64,000 nucleotides of DNA from CAXBID01 sp963815305 (GCA_963815305.1 CAWFFW010000001.1:1674001-1738000), one strand, 5' to 3'. Positions 25,669 to 34,729 are shown, counted from the stretch's first letter. A program made the numbers and translations. Notes: generated from the sequence alone by a model not told the origin.

Positions 25669-28578
25669 TTATATATTTTCAGTGAGTTTAATTTTTTTAT
25701 TGGTATCGATTTTAGGTGAAATTGATGCCAAATAATCCGAACTTTTGGCTTGTTTATTTTCTACAAAAGGGCGAATTTGAAACAACCACAGTTTATTGTC
25801 TTTAAATCCAAATTCCACATCGTAAGCTTGATTTTTAGTCTCGGAATTGGTGCCTATTGTTTTTCTAATTTCTTGGGTTAAGGCTTTAATATCTTCAATA
25901 TTTTCTTCATTGAGTATGGGTTCATTAAAAGCAGTCATATAATATTTTGTACCTCCTGTATCTGGTAAACGAATATAATCTGCTTGTCGTGCAGGCGCTA
26001 ATAGAATATTAGAATTTGAAGTAATTAAACGTGTTTCTGCCGACTGTCCATCCACAGCACCTCCTGCTCCTCTGCTAAATGCTACCGTTAAATCGTCATC
26101 ATTTCCTGTATTAATGCCTTTCGTTATCATAACTCCGGAATAATCAACATCAACACTTGGAATAATTAAAATTGATGGAAATACATTCTCTGGATTTGAT
26201 AAATATTTTTGTCGCCATTTGAAACTACGTTCAGTATATGCCGATGCCCAAACACGCTTGATACCTTCAATAATTTTTTCTTCTTCACGAATATTAAATA
26301 AAGTAAGGTTTAATCCAGCTCCAGTAAATTCTTTAAGATCTTCCATGTTGGTATCGCTTCTTAAAAAGACAGGAACATTTCCAATTTCATCACCAAATAC
26401 AGACTTAAAATTACCCTTTAAATCTTTAACGAAAGCCGGATCTAAGTCTATGTCTAGCATCGCTTTGTGTAATTTTTCTAAAGCAATTAATTGAAAGTTT
26501 TCAACCTCCTGTTCTGGTGTATCACTGGCTCGCAATTCGTTCGCTCTTATAAAGGTATCATTTAAATAATTCCAATATGTTTTATTTTCATTGGGCATGT
26601 TCTGGTTCATGTGTGTTCTAAAAATACCAAAAGGAATGATAAGACCTTCAACAACTTGTTCTGGGAACAATTTTTTTAGTTCACCCAAGTTAGCAGCTTT
26701 GGGACCGCAAAGTTTACCTGAATCTTTAGCATCAACGTCACGCATATTAATAACTTTAGAAACATCCAATCGAATTTGATCTACAGGAACAGCTATTACA
26801 TTCTTACTTCGCTCTTTTTTACTAAATAATGCCTTTTCTTCGGAAGACATATTGGCTTCACTTTTTAAAATAACATTACCCTTGTTAGAAACCGCTAAAA
26901 AAACATTCTTACCACTGTATGGCTTTAATTCTTTTAAATTATTATAAGACAATGCAGCATTTGGAATACCTAAATTTCGTGCTAAAAGTTGAACGTGAGA
27001 TACTAAATTACCTTCCGAAACTGTCATGATTCCAGCTACAGGTTTTAAATCTGAAGGTGGTTTTTCAAAAATGTATATCTTGCTTGTATTGACTTCAACA
27101 GCGTCAGGATTACCATCAACGACTACCAATTCTCCAAAGGCATAACCGGGATTTAAACCTCTAATAGCACTTTGGCTGCTAATTTGCATCACATTATTAT
27201 TGATATTTGATTTTTTAGCCACAAAAGAACCCAAATCGCTTACCATTTCACCTAAATTTAAGGCGATACTGCTTCGTACTCTGTCATCAATAAAACCATA
27301 GGCTAAAGGTTCAAATACCGCATAATTATCAACCTGTTTTTGATAATTAGCTTTAACCATAGAAGCACTCCATTCTACAATACTTCTAGATACGGTTAAA
27401 ATATCATTGAGTTCAGCCAAAGATAATTCCTTCGCATTTGAGTCTTTATATATAACATGCTCAATGGCGCTATATTCCCAAGGTTCAATTAGACCCGTGC
27501 CCATTGTAGCGCATGCTAAAACGCTTATTTTTTCTAAATTTTCATCTAATGTTTCTGGTTTCCAATTTTGGAACTCTTTAATTAAAATTAACTCCAAATC
27601 GTTAGTAAAATCTAATACTTTCAATCGGTTCTCGCTGTTTTTAAAGCTCAGAATATGTAACCTAATATCGCTTAATATATTTGAAATTTCAGTAAGCAAA
27701 CTTTTATTTGAAACATTATTAGGATAGGTGTTTAAAAAGTTTTGAATATTTTTTGTTGTATTATTTTTTTCTGAAATTGATTCTAAATCATTCGCCATGG
27801 TTTTAAAATCTATTGGCTCATAATAGGTTTTCATAGTTTTAAGCAGTTTTGAAAATTCCTTTTTTTGTGTATCAGAAATTTTAGAACTGTTTTTTTGATA
27901 ATAGTTTTCAACCAATTTAATATCTGAAGATTCAGGTTTTCCATGTATTTTAATTCGGATGTCCATGAAACTCGGAATTTCATCTGAAAGTATTTTTGAC
28001 TCACTCCGCATATCTTGAGATATATTGGTATCTCCGTTATGAGGAATATCTTTTAAGGTCTGCCGTATTAAATAATAATACTTTTCTAAAAAAGTATCAT
28101 CTTTTAATAATTTAATAAAAAAATCCTTGCCCCAGGCTTGCTCATCTTCCGATTGTATAGCTCCCCTGTAGTATTGTCCTTTTCTTAAAACCCATCCATC
28201 ATCCACACTCGCTAAATATTTACCTAATTGGTATTGTTTTAGTCTGCTAAAATCATTTTTTTTATCTAAAAAAGAATCAAAATCAGTATCAGCTAAAATG
28301 TCACCAAAAAACAAATGATTAGTATTTCTGAGTTTCAACGTAGATTCTTTAAAACTAGCGTGCTGAATACCACCACCAATATCATCAGGACACGGATCTT
28401 TAGGTTCTCTAATTGTACCATCTTTACAAAACCATTTTATGCGATAGTAAGGACCTCGAACATCATTTTTGTAAGATTCTATAAGTGCTTTTATTTCTTT
28501 AGGAGATAATTCTTGAGATATTGTAGTATAAGATATAAAAAATACTAACAAGCTTAATGTAGCTAACTTTTTAAACAT
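25669..28578 (-). CDS. exported dikinase-like protein (phosphohistidine domain then PEP-synthase-type ATP-binding domain)
   Basis: A 969-residue protein with a clear signal peptide (FKKLATLSLLVFFISYTTIS). Residues about 25-440 are a helical region I do not recognise. A PEP-utilising-enzyme mobile domain follows, with its candidate phospho-accepting His528 in EGNLVSHVQLLARNLGIPN. After it comes a pyruvate-phosphate-dikinase ATP-binding domain: LCGPKAANLGEL, R740-S-D-T-N-M-E-D747-L, VWASAYTERSF and a final WLFQIRPF. No PEP/pyruvate TIM barrel is present. The order His-domain then ATP-domain is that of glucan water dikinases and the reverse of PEP synthase. The acceptor is unknown. Confidence 0.78.
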   Translation of the reverse strand: MFKKLATLSLLVFFISYTTISQELSPKEIKALIESYKNDVRGPYYRIKWFCKDGTIREPKDPCPDDIGGGIQHASFKESTLKLRNTNHLFFGDILADTDFDSFLDKKNDFSRLKQYQLGKYLASVDDGWVLRKGQYYRGAIQSEDEQAWGKDFFIKLLKDDTFLEKYYYLIRQTLKDIPHNGDTNISQDMRSESKILSDEIPSFMDIRIKIHGKPESSDIKLVENYYQKNSSKISDTQKKEFSKLLKTMKTYYEPIDFKTMANDLESISEKNNTTKNIQNFLNTYPNNVSNKSLLTEISNILSDIRLHILSFKNSENRLKVLDFTNDLELILIKEFQNWKPETLDENLEKISVLACATMGTGLIEPWEYSAIEHVIYKDSNAKELSLAELNDILTVSRSIVEWSASMVKANYQKQVDNYAVFEPLAYGFIDDRVRSSIALNLGEMVSDLGSFVAKKSNINNNVMQISSQSAIRGLNPGYAFGELVVVDGNPDAVEVNTSKIYIFEKPPSDLKPVAGIMTVSEGNLVSHVQLLARNLGIPNAALSYNNLKELKPYSGKNVFLAVSNKGNVILKSEANMSSEEKALFSKKERSKNVIAVPVDQIRLDVSKVINMRDVDAKDSGKLCGPKAANLGELKKLFPEQVVEGLIIPFGIFRTHMNQNMPNENKTYWNYLNDTFIRANELRASDTPEQEVENFQLIALEKLHKAMLDIDLDPAFVKDLKGNFKSVFGDEIGNVPVFLRSDTNMEDLKEFTGAGLNLTLFNIREEEKIIEGIKRVWASAYTERSFKWRQKYLSNPENVFPSILIIPSVDVDYSGVMITKGINTGNDDDLTVAFSRGAGGAVDGQSAETRLITSNSNILLAPARQADYIRLPDTGGTKYYMTAFNEPILNEENIEDIKALTQEIRKTIGTNSETKNQAYDVEFGFKDNKLWLFQIRPFVENKQAKSSDYLASISPKIDTNKKIKLTENI

Positions 28579-28637
28579 GAATTTTTTTTAATTGTTTATT
28601 TGGCTTGAATATAAACTATTTTATGCATTAGATACTA

Positions 28638-28775
28638 TCAAAATATCTCAAAAACATAGCCTAACAACCAATATAAAATAATAAACACAAAAACGGTGCC
28701 AATACAACCACATTTACCACCACCTATTTTTTTTGCACCCCAAAATGCACCTATAAATCGTAATAATTTTTCCAT
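28638..28775 (-). CDS. 45-aa single-pass membrane protein
   Basis: A short ORF from ATG at 28775 to TGA at 28638. It has a basic amphipathic start (MEKLLRFIGAFWGAKK), a glycine/cysteine turn (IGGGKCGCIG) and one hydrophobic helix (TVFVFIILYWLLGYVFEIF). Its stop is 59 bases before the dikinase-like gene on the same strand, so it may be the first gene of that operon. I do not recognise a family. The composition, with no frame-breaking codons and a plausible membrane topology, supports a real small protein. Confidence 0.55.
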   Translation of the reverse strand: MEKLLRFIGAFWGAKKIGGGKCGCIGTVFVFIILYWLLGYVFEIF

Positions 28776-29003
28776 AATTTTTTAATTTAAGATAAAATTA
28801 CATTTAAAAAAATTAACAAACTACTTTAAAATGATATACCGTTAAACAAAATTGCTAATGGAGTAAAAAATTTTAAAATCTTAAACTTTCAAAATTATAA
28901 AAATTGATTACTATTTTTTTAAATAGACTGAAATGTGTTAACATAATTTCTAATAGGGCTAATACTATACATTTATTAAATTTATTTTTATAAAAAATTT
29001 AAT

Positions 29004-29504
29004 ATGGAAAACAAAAATTTATACAATAAAGAAGCAAAAGAAAAAATTAAAGAACTAGCAGAAGATATTGATTTTGCTATGATGGCTACCCATTTAGATT
29101 CTAAACCATTTCATGCTATACCTATGAGTACCAAGAAAGTTGATGAAGATGGCAATATTTGGTTTTTGAGTGGACAAGACAGTGAACATAATGCATTTAT
29201 TAAGAAAGACTCAAACGTCGTTCTTTTATATTCAAAGCCAAGTGACATGAGTTTTTTGACTGTTTTTGGTGAAGCTGTAATAGAAACAAATAAACATATT
29301 CTTGAAAATTTATACGGTAAAAGTGACAATATGTGGTTTGATGGTGTTGATGATCCCAACCTAAGTGCAATAAAGTTTAAGCCCAAACAAGCTCAATATT
29401 GGGAACCAAAACATAATAAATTAGTTACCCTATTTAAATTTGGAGTTGGTGCTGTAACTGGAGAACAACAAGATTTAGGAAATTCTGGAAGCTTAAAACC
29501 ATAA
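29004..29504 (+). CDS. pyridoxamine 5'-phosphate oxidase-fold general stress protein
   Basis: A 166-residue split-barrel flavin-binding-fold protein. FAMMATHLDSKPFHAIPMST and NIWFLSGQDSEHNAFIKKD match the general stress protein 26 branch, and QAQYWEPKHN near the C-terminus is characteristic. Members bind FMN, FAD or F420, and most lack proven activity. Cytoplasmic. The start is the first ATG, with an AT-rich leader. The MFS gene follows 99 bases downstream and may be separately transcribed. Confidence 0.85.
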   Translation: MENKNLYNKEAKEKIKELAEDIDFAMMATHLDSKPFHAIPMSTKKVDEDGNIWFLSGQDSEHNAFIKKDSNVVLLYSKPSDMSFLTVFGEAVIETNKHILENLYGKSDNMWFDGVDDPNLSAIKFKPKQAQYWEPKHNKLVTLFKFGVGAVTGEQQDLGNSGSLKP

Positions 29505-29603
29505 GCATAATCAAAACTTTAGTATTTTAAATACATACCAACAATATTATTTATATAATAATTAATAGCTTTTTTAAATACTTAATTAAGCTATTTTTGT
29601 TTC

Positions 29604-30809
29604 ATGAAAAATACAAACACCTTTAAGTTTGAATTTGTAGCACTCATGGCATCACTTATGTCCATTGTTGCACTATCAATTGATGCCTTATTACCCGCAT
29701 TACCTAATATTGGTGCATCTTTGGGGGTTACTAATCCTAATAACCATCAGTTATTAATTACCATGATTTTTCTGGGTATTGGGTTTGGTCAACTTCTTTT
29801 CGGTCCCTTGTCTGATAGTTTTGGCAGAAAGCCCATTGTATTTTTTGGGTTTATTGTTTTTATTATAGCCACTATTATTTGTGTTACTACTAAAAGTTTT
29901 GAGGTCATGATTTTTGGAAGAATCTTGCAAGGTTTTGGTTTATCATCGCCACGAAGTTTAAGTTTATCAATGATTCGTGATGAGTTTAGCGGCGATTATA
30001 TGGCTAAAATAGTATCTATAGTCGTTATGTTTTTTTTATTAATTCCAGTTATTGCACCAACTTTAGGTCAATTTTTACTCCATTTCTTTAATTGGGAATC
30101 CATCTTTTATTTTAATCTCGGTTTTGGTGTTTTAATTATGATTTGGTTTTGGTTACGACAACCCGAAACCCTCATAAAATCTAAACGTATAAAATTCTCC
30201 TCACATCTTTTTATTGATGGTACTAAGGCGTTTTTCAGGCAGAAAGAAGCTGTGGCTTTTACCTTTGTTTCTGGATTTATTACAGGTTCGTTTATGGTAT
30301 ATTTAAGTACCTCTCAACAAATATTTCAAGTGCAGTACCAATTAGCAGATATGTTTCCTTATATTTTTGCAAGTTTGGCTATTTCGGTAGGTTTTGCGAC
30401 ATTTTTAAATAGCCAATTAGTAGAAAAATTTGGTATGTATAAAATTGCATTTGCTTCATGCATTGCCTACACTGTTATTTCTGTAGCTTATGTTATTATA
30501 TTTTGGTCGGGACAAAACCCAAGTATTATAATTTTAATCGTTTTTTTTGCATTACAATTCTTTGCCGTTGGTTTTCTTTTCGGAAACTTGCGCGCCTTAG
30601 CGATGCAACCTTTAGGCCATATCGCTGGTATTGGAGCTGCCATTAACGGTTTTATATCTACAGCAATGGCTGTACCCATAGCAAATTATATTGGTAATTT
30701 TGTTAAAACTTCAGTATTACCTTTATTTATCGGGTTTTCAGTTTTTGGTATATTGTCTGTTTTGGTTTTTATGATGATAAGAAGGAAAAGAAACTTAGTA
30801 GCTGCTTAA
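29604..30809 (+). CDS. Bcr/CflA family multidrug MFS exporter
   Basis: A 401-residue protein with 12 predicted transmembrane helices. The Bcr/CflA features are the N-terminal SIDALLPALPNIGASLGV, motif A-like FGQLLFGPLSDSFGRKPIVF and GRILQGFGLSSPRSLSLSMIRD. Such proton-driven pumps export drugs such as bicyclomycin, or sulfonamides and amino acids. The natural substrate here is unknown. The gene stands alone; the convergent ABC exporter ends about 205 bases away. Confidence 0.9.
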   Translation: MKNTNTFKFEFVALMASLMSIVALSIDALLPALPNIGASLGVTNPNNHQLLITMIFLGIGFGQLLFGPLSDSFGRKPIVFFGFIVFIIATIICVTTKSFEVMIFGRILQGFGLSSPRSLSLSMIRDEFSGDYMAKIVSIVVMFFLLIPVIAPTLGQFLLHFFNWESIFYFNLGFGVLIMIWFWLRQPETLIKSKRIKFSSHLFIDGTKAFFRQKEAVAFTFVSGFITGSFMVYLSTSQQIFQVQYQLADMFPYIFASLAISVGFATFLNSQLVEKFGMYKIAFASCIAYTVISVAYVIIFWSGQNPSIIILIVFFALQFFAVGFLFGNLRALAMQPLGHIAGIGAAINGFISTAMAVPIANYIGNFVKTSVLPLFIGFSVFGILSVLVFMMIRRKRNLVAA

Positions 30810-31014
30810 ACTATTTAAAGCATTACATTCTTTAATAATAGTTATGTGATTAATTTTGTTAATCATGGTTAAAAATGCTGCCAATCGAGCAGACGTTAAA
30901 GTACGACTAGCATCACCTAGATATTTTTAATCCACAAAACTTAAATTCTTTAAAAATTCATGGTAAATTGTCGTGTAGAATACTCTCTTAACAAAAATTT
31001 AATGGTTTTACCAT

Positions 31015-32787
31015 TTATATTTTTGCTTGGTACGTATATAAATCATAATATCTCCCGCCTGAAGTTATTAATTCGTCATGAGTGCCTCGTTCTACAATTT
31101 TACCAGCTTCAATCACTAAAATCTGATCTGCTTTTCTGATAGTACTTAAACGGTGCGCAATAACTATGGTTGTTCTATTTTTTATGAGTTCTGCTAAACT
31201 TTTTTGAATTAACGCTTCACTTTCTGTATCTAAGCTTGAGGTTGCTTCGTCTAAAATAATAATATTCGGATTGGCTAAAATAGCACGTGCAATGGCTAAA
31301 CGTTGACGTTGTCCGCCTGATAGTTTTACCCCGCGTTCACCAATTAAAGTTTCTAATCCATCATCAAATCTATCGGTAAACTCATTTACATAAGCGGCTT
31401 TAACGGCATTTTGTAGTTCTTCTTCTGTGGCATTGGGTCTTGGAAACATGATATTTTCTCTGATGGTACCCTCAAATAAAAATTCGTCTTGTAAAACCAC
31501 ACCCAAATACTGACGATAACTACTCAATTTCACTTTAGATAAATCTTGATTATCAATAGTCACTTGTCCCGTTTTTGGAGTTAAAAAGGATGCCGAAAGA
31601 CCAGCCATGGTACTTTTACCAGAACCAGAACTTCCCACCAAAGCCGTTACCGAACCTGAAGAAGCTTTAAAATTAATGTTGTGCAACACGTTTTTTCCTT
31701 CTTCATAAGAAAATGACACATCTTTAAACTCGATATCCCCCTTTATTGAATCTAAAATAATAGTCCGCTCTTCGTTATCCTCTTCTGCAGTCATATTCAT
31801 TAATTCTTCAGTTCTATCCAATCCTGCTAAAGCTTCGGTAAGTTGGCTACCTATATTACTCATTTGAACAATGGGAGCAATCATAAATCCTAAAATTAAA
31901 GTGAAGAATAAGAATTCACCAGTGGTCATTTCTCCCAAAATCATATAATAACCACCAATTCCCATAATACCCGTAGTAGCAATACCTATTAAAAAAGTCG
32001 AAGCACTCGTCATAAATGCCGTGGCTGTTAAGCTCTTTTTTACATTTTGATATAAGCGCTCAACACCTTTTTCGAATACTATATTTTCTTGATTTTCAGC
32101 ATTAAAAGCCTTGATCACACGAACACCAGCTAAAGTTTCGGTTAATCGCCCTGTTACTTCAGCATTAATTTTTCCACGAGTTCTAAAAATAGGACGAATA
32201 TATTTAAAAGCCCTTAAAGCAATATATCCAAATATTGATAGTGGTACGAATACGAAAAGCGTCATCCAAGGATTTAATTTTATTAATATAATTAATGATA
32301 CAATTGCTGTAAAACTACCTCCCACCAGTTGCACCAAACCTGTACCAATTAAATTTCTAACGCCTTCAACATCACTCATAATTCTAGAAACTAAAGCACC
32401 AGATTTTGTATTATCAAAAAAACTAAGTGGTAATGAAAGTACTTTTTTCTGTACTTGAGCACGTAATTCACTAATTAAGTACTGTGCTTGTACGCTTAAA
32501 ATACGTGTTAGAGAAAATGAGGTTACCGCTTGTACGGTTATTGCCGTTATTACAATAGCGATTAAGGTGTAGAGCTGAGAATAATCTTTACTTGGTACCA
32601 CATCATCAAGCAGCACTTTACTTTGCCACGGCAAAACTAGGCCTGCTAAACTTCTAATTACGATTAATATTAACCCAATAAACACTAACTTTCGCCTTGG
32701 CCAAATAATGGTTTTAAAGGCTTGCGCCATGGTGACTTTTGATTTTGTTTTATCGTTGTTTTTTGAAGAATCTTTAAGATGTTGCAT
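31015..32787 (-). CDS. ABC transporter, fused transmembrane and ATPase domains (MsbA/LmrA-like)
   Basis: A 590-residue half-transporter: six transmembrane helices over about residues 30-320, then an ABC ATPase. Walker A is GSSGSGKST with Lys391, the signature is LSGGQRQRLA, the Walker B is IIILDEATSSLD and the H-loop is VIAHRLST. It should work as a homodimer exporting a lipid, drug or peptide across the inner membrane. The start at 32787 precedes a basic soluble tail. A palindrome lies 19 bases upstream and might be an operator. Confidence 0.92.
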   Translation of the reverse strand: MQHLKDSSKNNDKTKSKVTMAQAFKTIIWPRRKLVFIGLILIVIRSLAGLVLPWQSKVLLDDVVPSKDYSQLYTLIAIVITAITVQAVTSFSLTRILSVQAQYLISELRAQVQKKVLSLPLSFFDNTKSGALVSRIMSDVEGVRNLIGTGLVQLVGGSFTAIVSLIILIKLNPWMTLFVFVPLSIFGYIALRAFKYIRPIFRTRGKINAEVTGRLTETLAGVRVIKAFNAENQENIVFEKGVERLYQNVKKSLTATAFMTSASTFLIGIATTGIMGIGGYYMILGEMTTGEFLFFTLILGFMIAPIVQMSNIGSQLTEALAGLDRTEELMNMTAEEDNEERTIILDSIKGDIEFKDVSFSYEEGKNVLHNINFKASSGSVTALVGSSGSGKSTMAGLSASFLTPKTGQVTIDNQDLSKVKLSSYRQYLGVVLQDEFLFEGTIRENIMFPRPNATEEELQNAVKAAYVNEFTDRFDDGLETLIGERGVKLSGGQRQRLAIARAILANPNIIILDEATSSLDTESEALIQKSLAELIKNRTTIVIAHRLSTIRKADQILVIEAGKIVERGTHDELITSGGRYYDLYTYQAKI

Positions 32788-32806
32788 GAATTGATTTTAT
32801 AGAATC

Positions 32807-32831
32807 GAATAGTTTGCTAAATTAACTATTC
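32807..32831. promoter_or_regulatory. Candidate operator palindrome upstream of the ABC exporter
   Basis: GAATAGTT (32807-32814) and AACTATTC (32824-32831) are exact inverted copies separated by nine bases, centred about 32 bases upstream of the exporter start codon. This shape fits a dimeric repressor site. No regulator gene adjoins it, so the assignment is tentative. Confidence 0.35.
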
Positions 32832-33000
32832 TTTACAACGAATCATATTCTAAAAATATGAATGTGTCATCTTTTTACTCAAAAAAATCATATATTGAAG
32901 CGGCGTTTTTAGTGTCTAACGCATTTTTGAAGTTTTAAATGGGTAAAGGGGTCAGAATATATAAATTGTGAGACATTTAAATTTAAGCAGGATTATATTA

Positions 33001-34290
33001 TTAAAACGCTGCTATATTTTGTGAAGTATTATTTACTGCAATCTTTAATTCGGTCTTTTTATAGACGTCTTTTACTATCTTTTGTAAGTCTGGAATAACG
33101 TTTTTTGCAAGTTTTGAATTACTATTTAAAAGCACACAAATACCTAAATCATCTTCTGGGTAAATGGCAATCTCATTTCTATAATTATTAACACTCCCTC
33201 CATGATGCCATATGGTTTTTTCTATATTACTAGTTTGTTCTAGATATTTGTGAATTCTCCACCCATAGCCATAATAAGACGCTATATGTTGGGGCCACTT
33301 ATGATAATATTTGCTGTGTCCTTTTATTTCTATAAATGGGTTAAATGCGTCTTGGAAAGCAGCTTTATCCATTATTTCTGGATTATATCCTAACAAAAAC
33401 CGCATCCATTTTGCCATATCAGTGGCACTAGAATTAATACCACCAGCTGCAACAGCGTTATAATAATTATTTGAAAGTTTTAAAACTTTATAACCATATC
33501 GACTTTTCACATGTGGCATAGCAACATTTTCAGTATGCTTTAGGGTCTCATTATCCATTGATGTATTATACATATTAAGGGGCTGAAAAAATCTGCTATT
33601 TAACAAGGTAGTGATGTCTTGATTCGTTGCTTTATACATCATCTCTCCGCAAAGGGCAAACATAGCATTTTGGTAGCTATACATCTGCCCAGGCTTACTA
33701 ATAGGCGTTACAGATTGAAACCGTTTAGCTATATCATTTAATGCTAAGCCAGCCTCAACCAAGTTGGTATAACTATGGTACGGTGTACCAGAAGTATGTG
33801 ATAATATATTGGCAAGTGTAATATTTTCAGTATTTATTTTATCCCCTAACTGAAATTCTGGTATGAAGTCACTAACCTTATCATCCCAGTGTAATTTTTC
33901 CTCATTTTTTAAACTAGCAGCTAATACTCCCGCGAAACCTTTAGATAATGATCCGAGTCTAAATACGGTAGCTGCATTAACTTTTTTGTTCGAGTTAACC
34001 TCCCGCTTACCAAATCCATCTGATATAACAATTGAATCTCCTTTTACAATACATACTCCTGCACCCACTATATCGCCCGATTTTAAAGATTTCTCAAAAT
34101 AAGATTCTATAGCTGATTCTAATGCTTTTTGATGCCAATTATATTGCTGAATACGCTTTTGATCAACTAAAATAGGCTCTACCTCAACCGTTGGAATCTT
34201 AGCTTCGGTATTTGTATTGTATATAGGTTTTATAGTGCTTAAACAAAGCACCAACAACGAAATTCCAATAAATATTTTAAATCTCTGCAT
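33001..34290 (-). CDS. class C beta-lactamase-family serine hydrolase
   Basis: A 429-residue exported protein with an N-terminal signal or anchor (FKIFIGISLLVLCLSTI). The catalytic SxxK is S114-L-S-K117 in RLGSLSKGFAG, the YxN motif is Y-Q-N in MYSYQNAMFALCGEMMY, and the third motif is HHGGS. This set is that of the AmpC/D,D-peptidase/esterase family (PF00144). The hydrolysed substrate cannot be decided. It is transcribed alone, about 165 bases from the Lys-rich small gene. Confidence 0.88.
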   Translation of the reverse strand: MQRFKIFIGISLLVLCLSTIKPIYNTNTEAKIPTVEVEPILVDQKRIQQYNWHQKALESAIESYFEKSLKSGDIVGAGVCIVKGDSIVISDGFGKREVNSNKKVNAATVFRLGSLSKGFAGVLAASLKNEEKLHWDDKVSDFIPEFQLGDKINTENITLANILSHTSGTPYHSYTNLVEAGLALNDIAKRFQSVTPISKPGQMYSYQNAMFALCGEMMYKATNQDITTLLNSRFFQPLNMYNTSMDNETLKHTENVAMPHVKSRYGYKVLKLSNNYYNAVAAGGINSSATDMAKWMRFLLGYNPEIMDKAAFQDAFNPFIEIKGHSKYYHKWPQHIASYYGYGWRIHKYLEQTSNIEKTIWHHGGSVNNYRNEIAIYPEDDLGICVLLNSNSKLAKNVIPDLQKIVKDVYKKTELKIAVNNTSQNIAAF

Positions 34291-34378
34291 TGATTAACTC
34301 ACATATATAACATGTAAACCACAAAAATACGGTAAAATACTCAAATAAACGATAAAATACATTTAAATTTAAAAAAGA

Positions 34379-34432
34379 AGGTTGTATTAAAATAAACTTA
34401 ATATGATCGTTAAGTCTATTTTAATGCAACCT
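34379..34432 (-). terminator. Long hairpin terminator after the Lys-rich small gene
   Basis: A 23-base arm (34379-34401) pairs with 34410-34432 around an 8-base loop, with one T:G wobble and one mismatch. Read on the minus strand the hairpin is followed by CTTTTTT, the expected U-run, 22 bases after the stop of the small gene. Confidence 0.75.
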
Positions 34433-34454
34433 CAATATCTTTCAAAAAATAACA

Positions 34455-34559
34455 CTAAGTCCGTTTTGCTTTCTTAGCTAATTTTGCAGCTTTTTTTTCT
34501 TTTGGTGTTAAAACCGCTTCCTTTTTAACATTTTTTTTTGCGTCTTGTGATTTTGCCAT
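34455..34559 (-). CDS. 34-aa lysine/alanine-rich conserved small protein
   Basis: ATG at 34559 to TAG at 34455 encodes MAKSQDAKKNVKKEAVLTP followed by a KEKKAAKLAKKAKRT tail; 14 of the 34 residues are Lys or Arg. It sits directly before a strong intrinsic terminator, as expected of a genuine monocistronic gene. Very similar tiny basic proteins (MAKSQ..KK..PKEKKAAK) are familiar from flavobacterial genomes. The charge suggests nucleic-acid or ribosome binding, but this is inference. A helical, unstructured-to-coiled state is likely. Confidence 0.65.
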   Translation of the reverse strand: MAKSQDAKKNVKKEAVLTPKEKKAAKLAKKAKRT

Positions 34560-34678
34560 GATATTTATATTTAGTTATTATTGTACCTATTCTATTTTTT
34601 ATAATTAATTAAAACAGTTTTTACTCATTATTAAAGTCATCAATATTGCCAGAGGTTGTTGAATACTTCAGAAAAATA

Positions 34679-34702
34679 CATTTCGACAAGCTTAATGTGA
34701 TA
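34679..34702. repeat. Single copy of TTTCGACAAGCTTAATGTGA-type repeat
   Basis: The word CATTTCGACAAGCTTAATGT resembles the common flavobacterial TTTCGACTGCGCTCAATGTGA intergenic repeat. Only a 24-base fragment remains, between the small Lys-rich gene and the alcohol dehydrogenase. Confidence 0.35.
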
Positions 34703-34729
34703 ATTAAACAACGTATTAGTTTATTAAAT

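Noticed and set aside
29592..29599. TATTTTTG promoter-like box before the MFS gene
   Set aside because: Only four bases separate it from the ATG, so a transcript from it would be leaderless or would miss the start. In such AT-rich DNA this match is expected by chance.
30847..30865. TGATTAA/TTAATCA hairpin in the gap between the convergent MFS and ABC exporter genes
   Set aside because: Seven A/T-rich pairs with no U-run; too weak to call a terminator.
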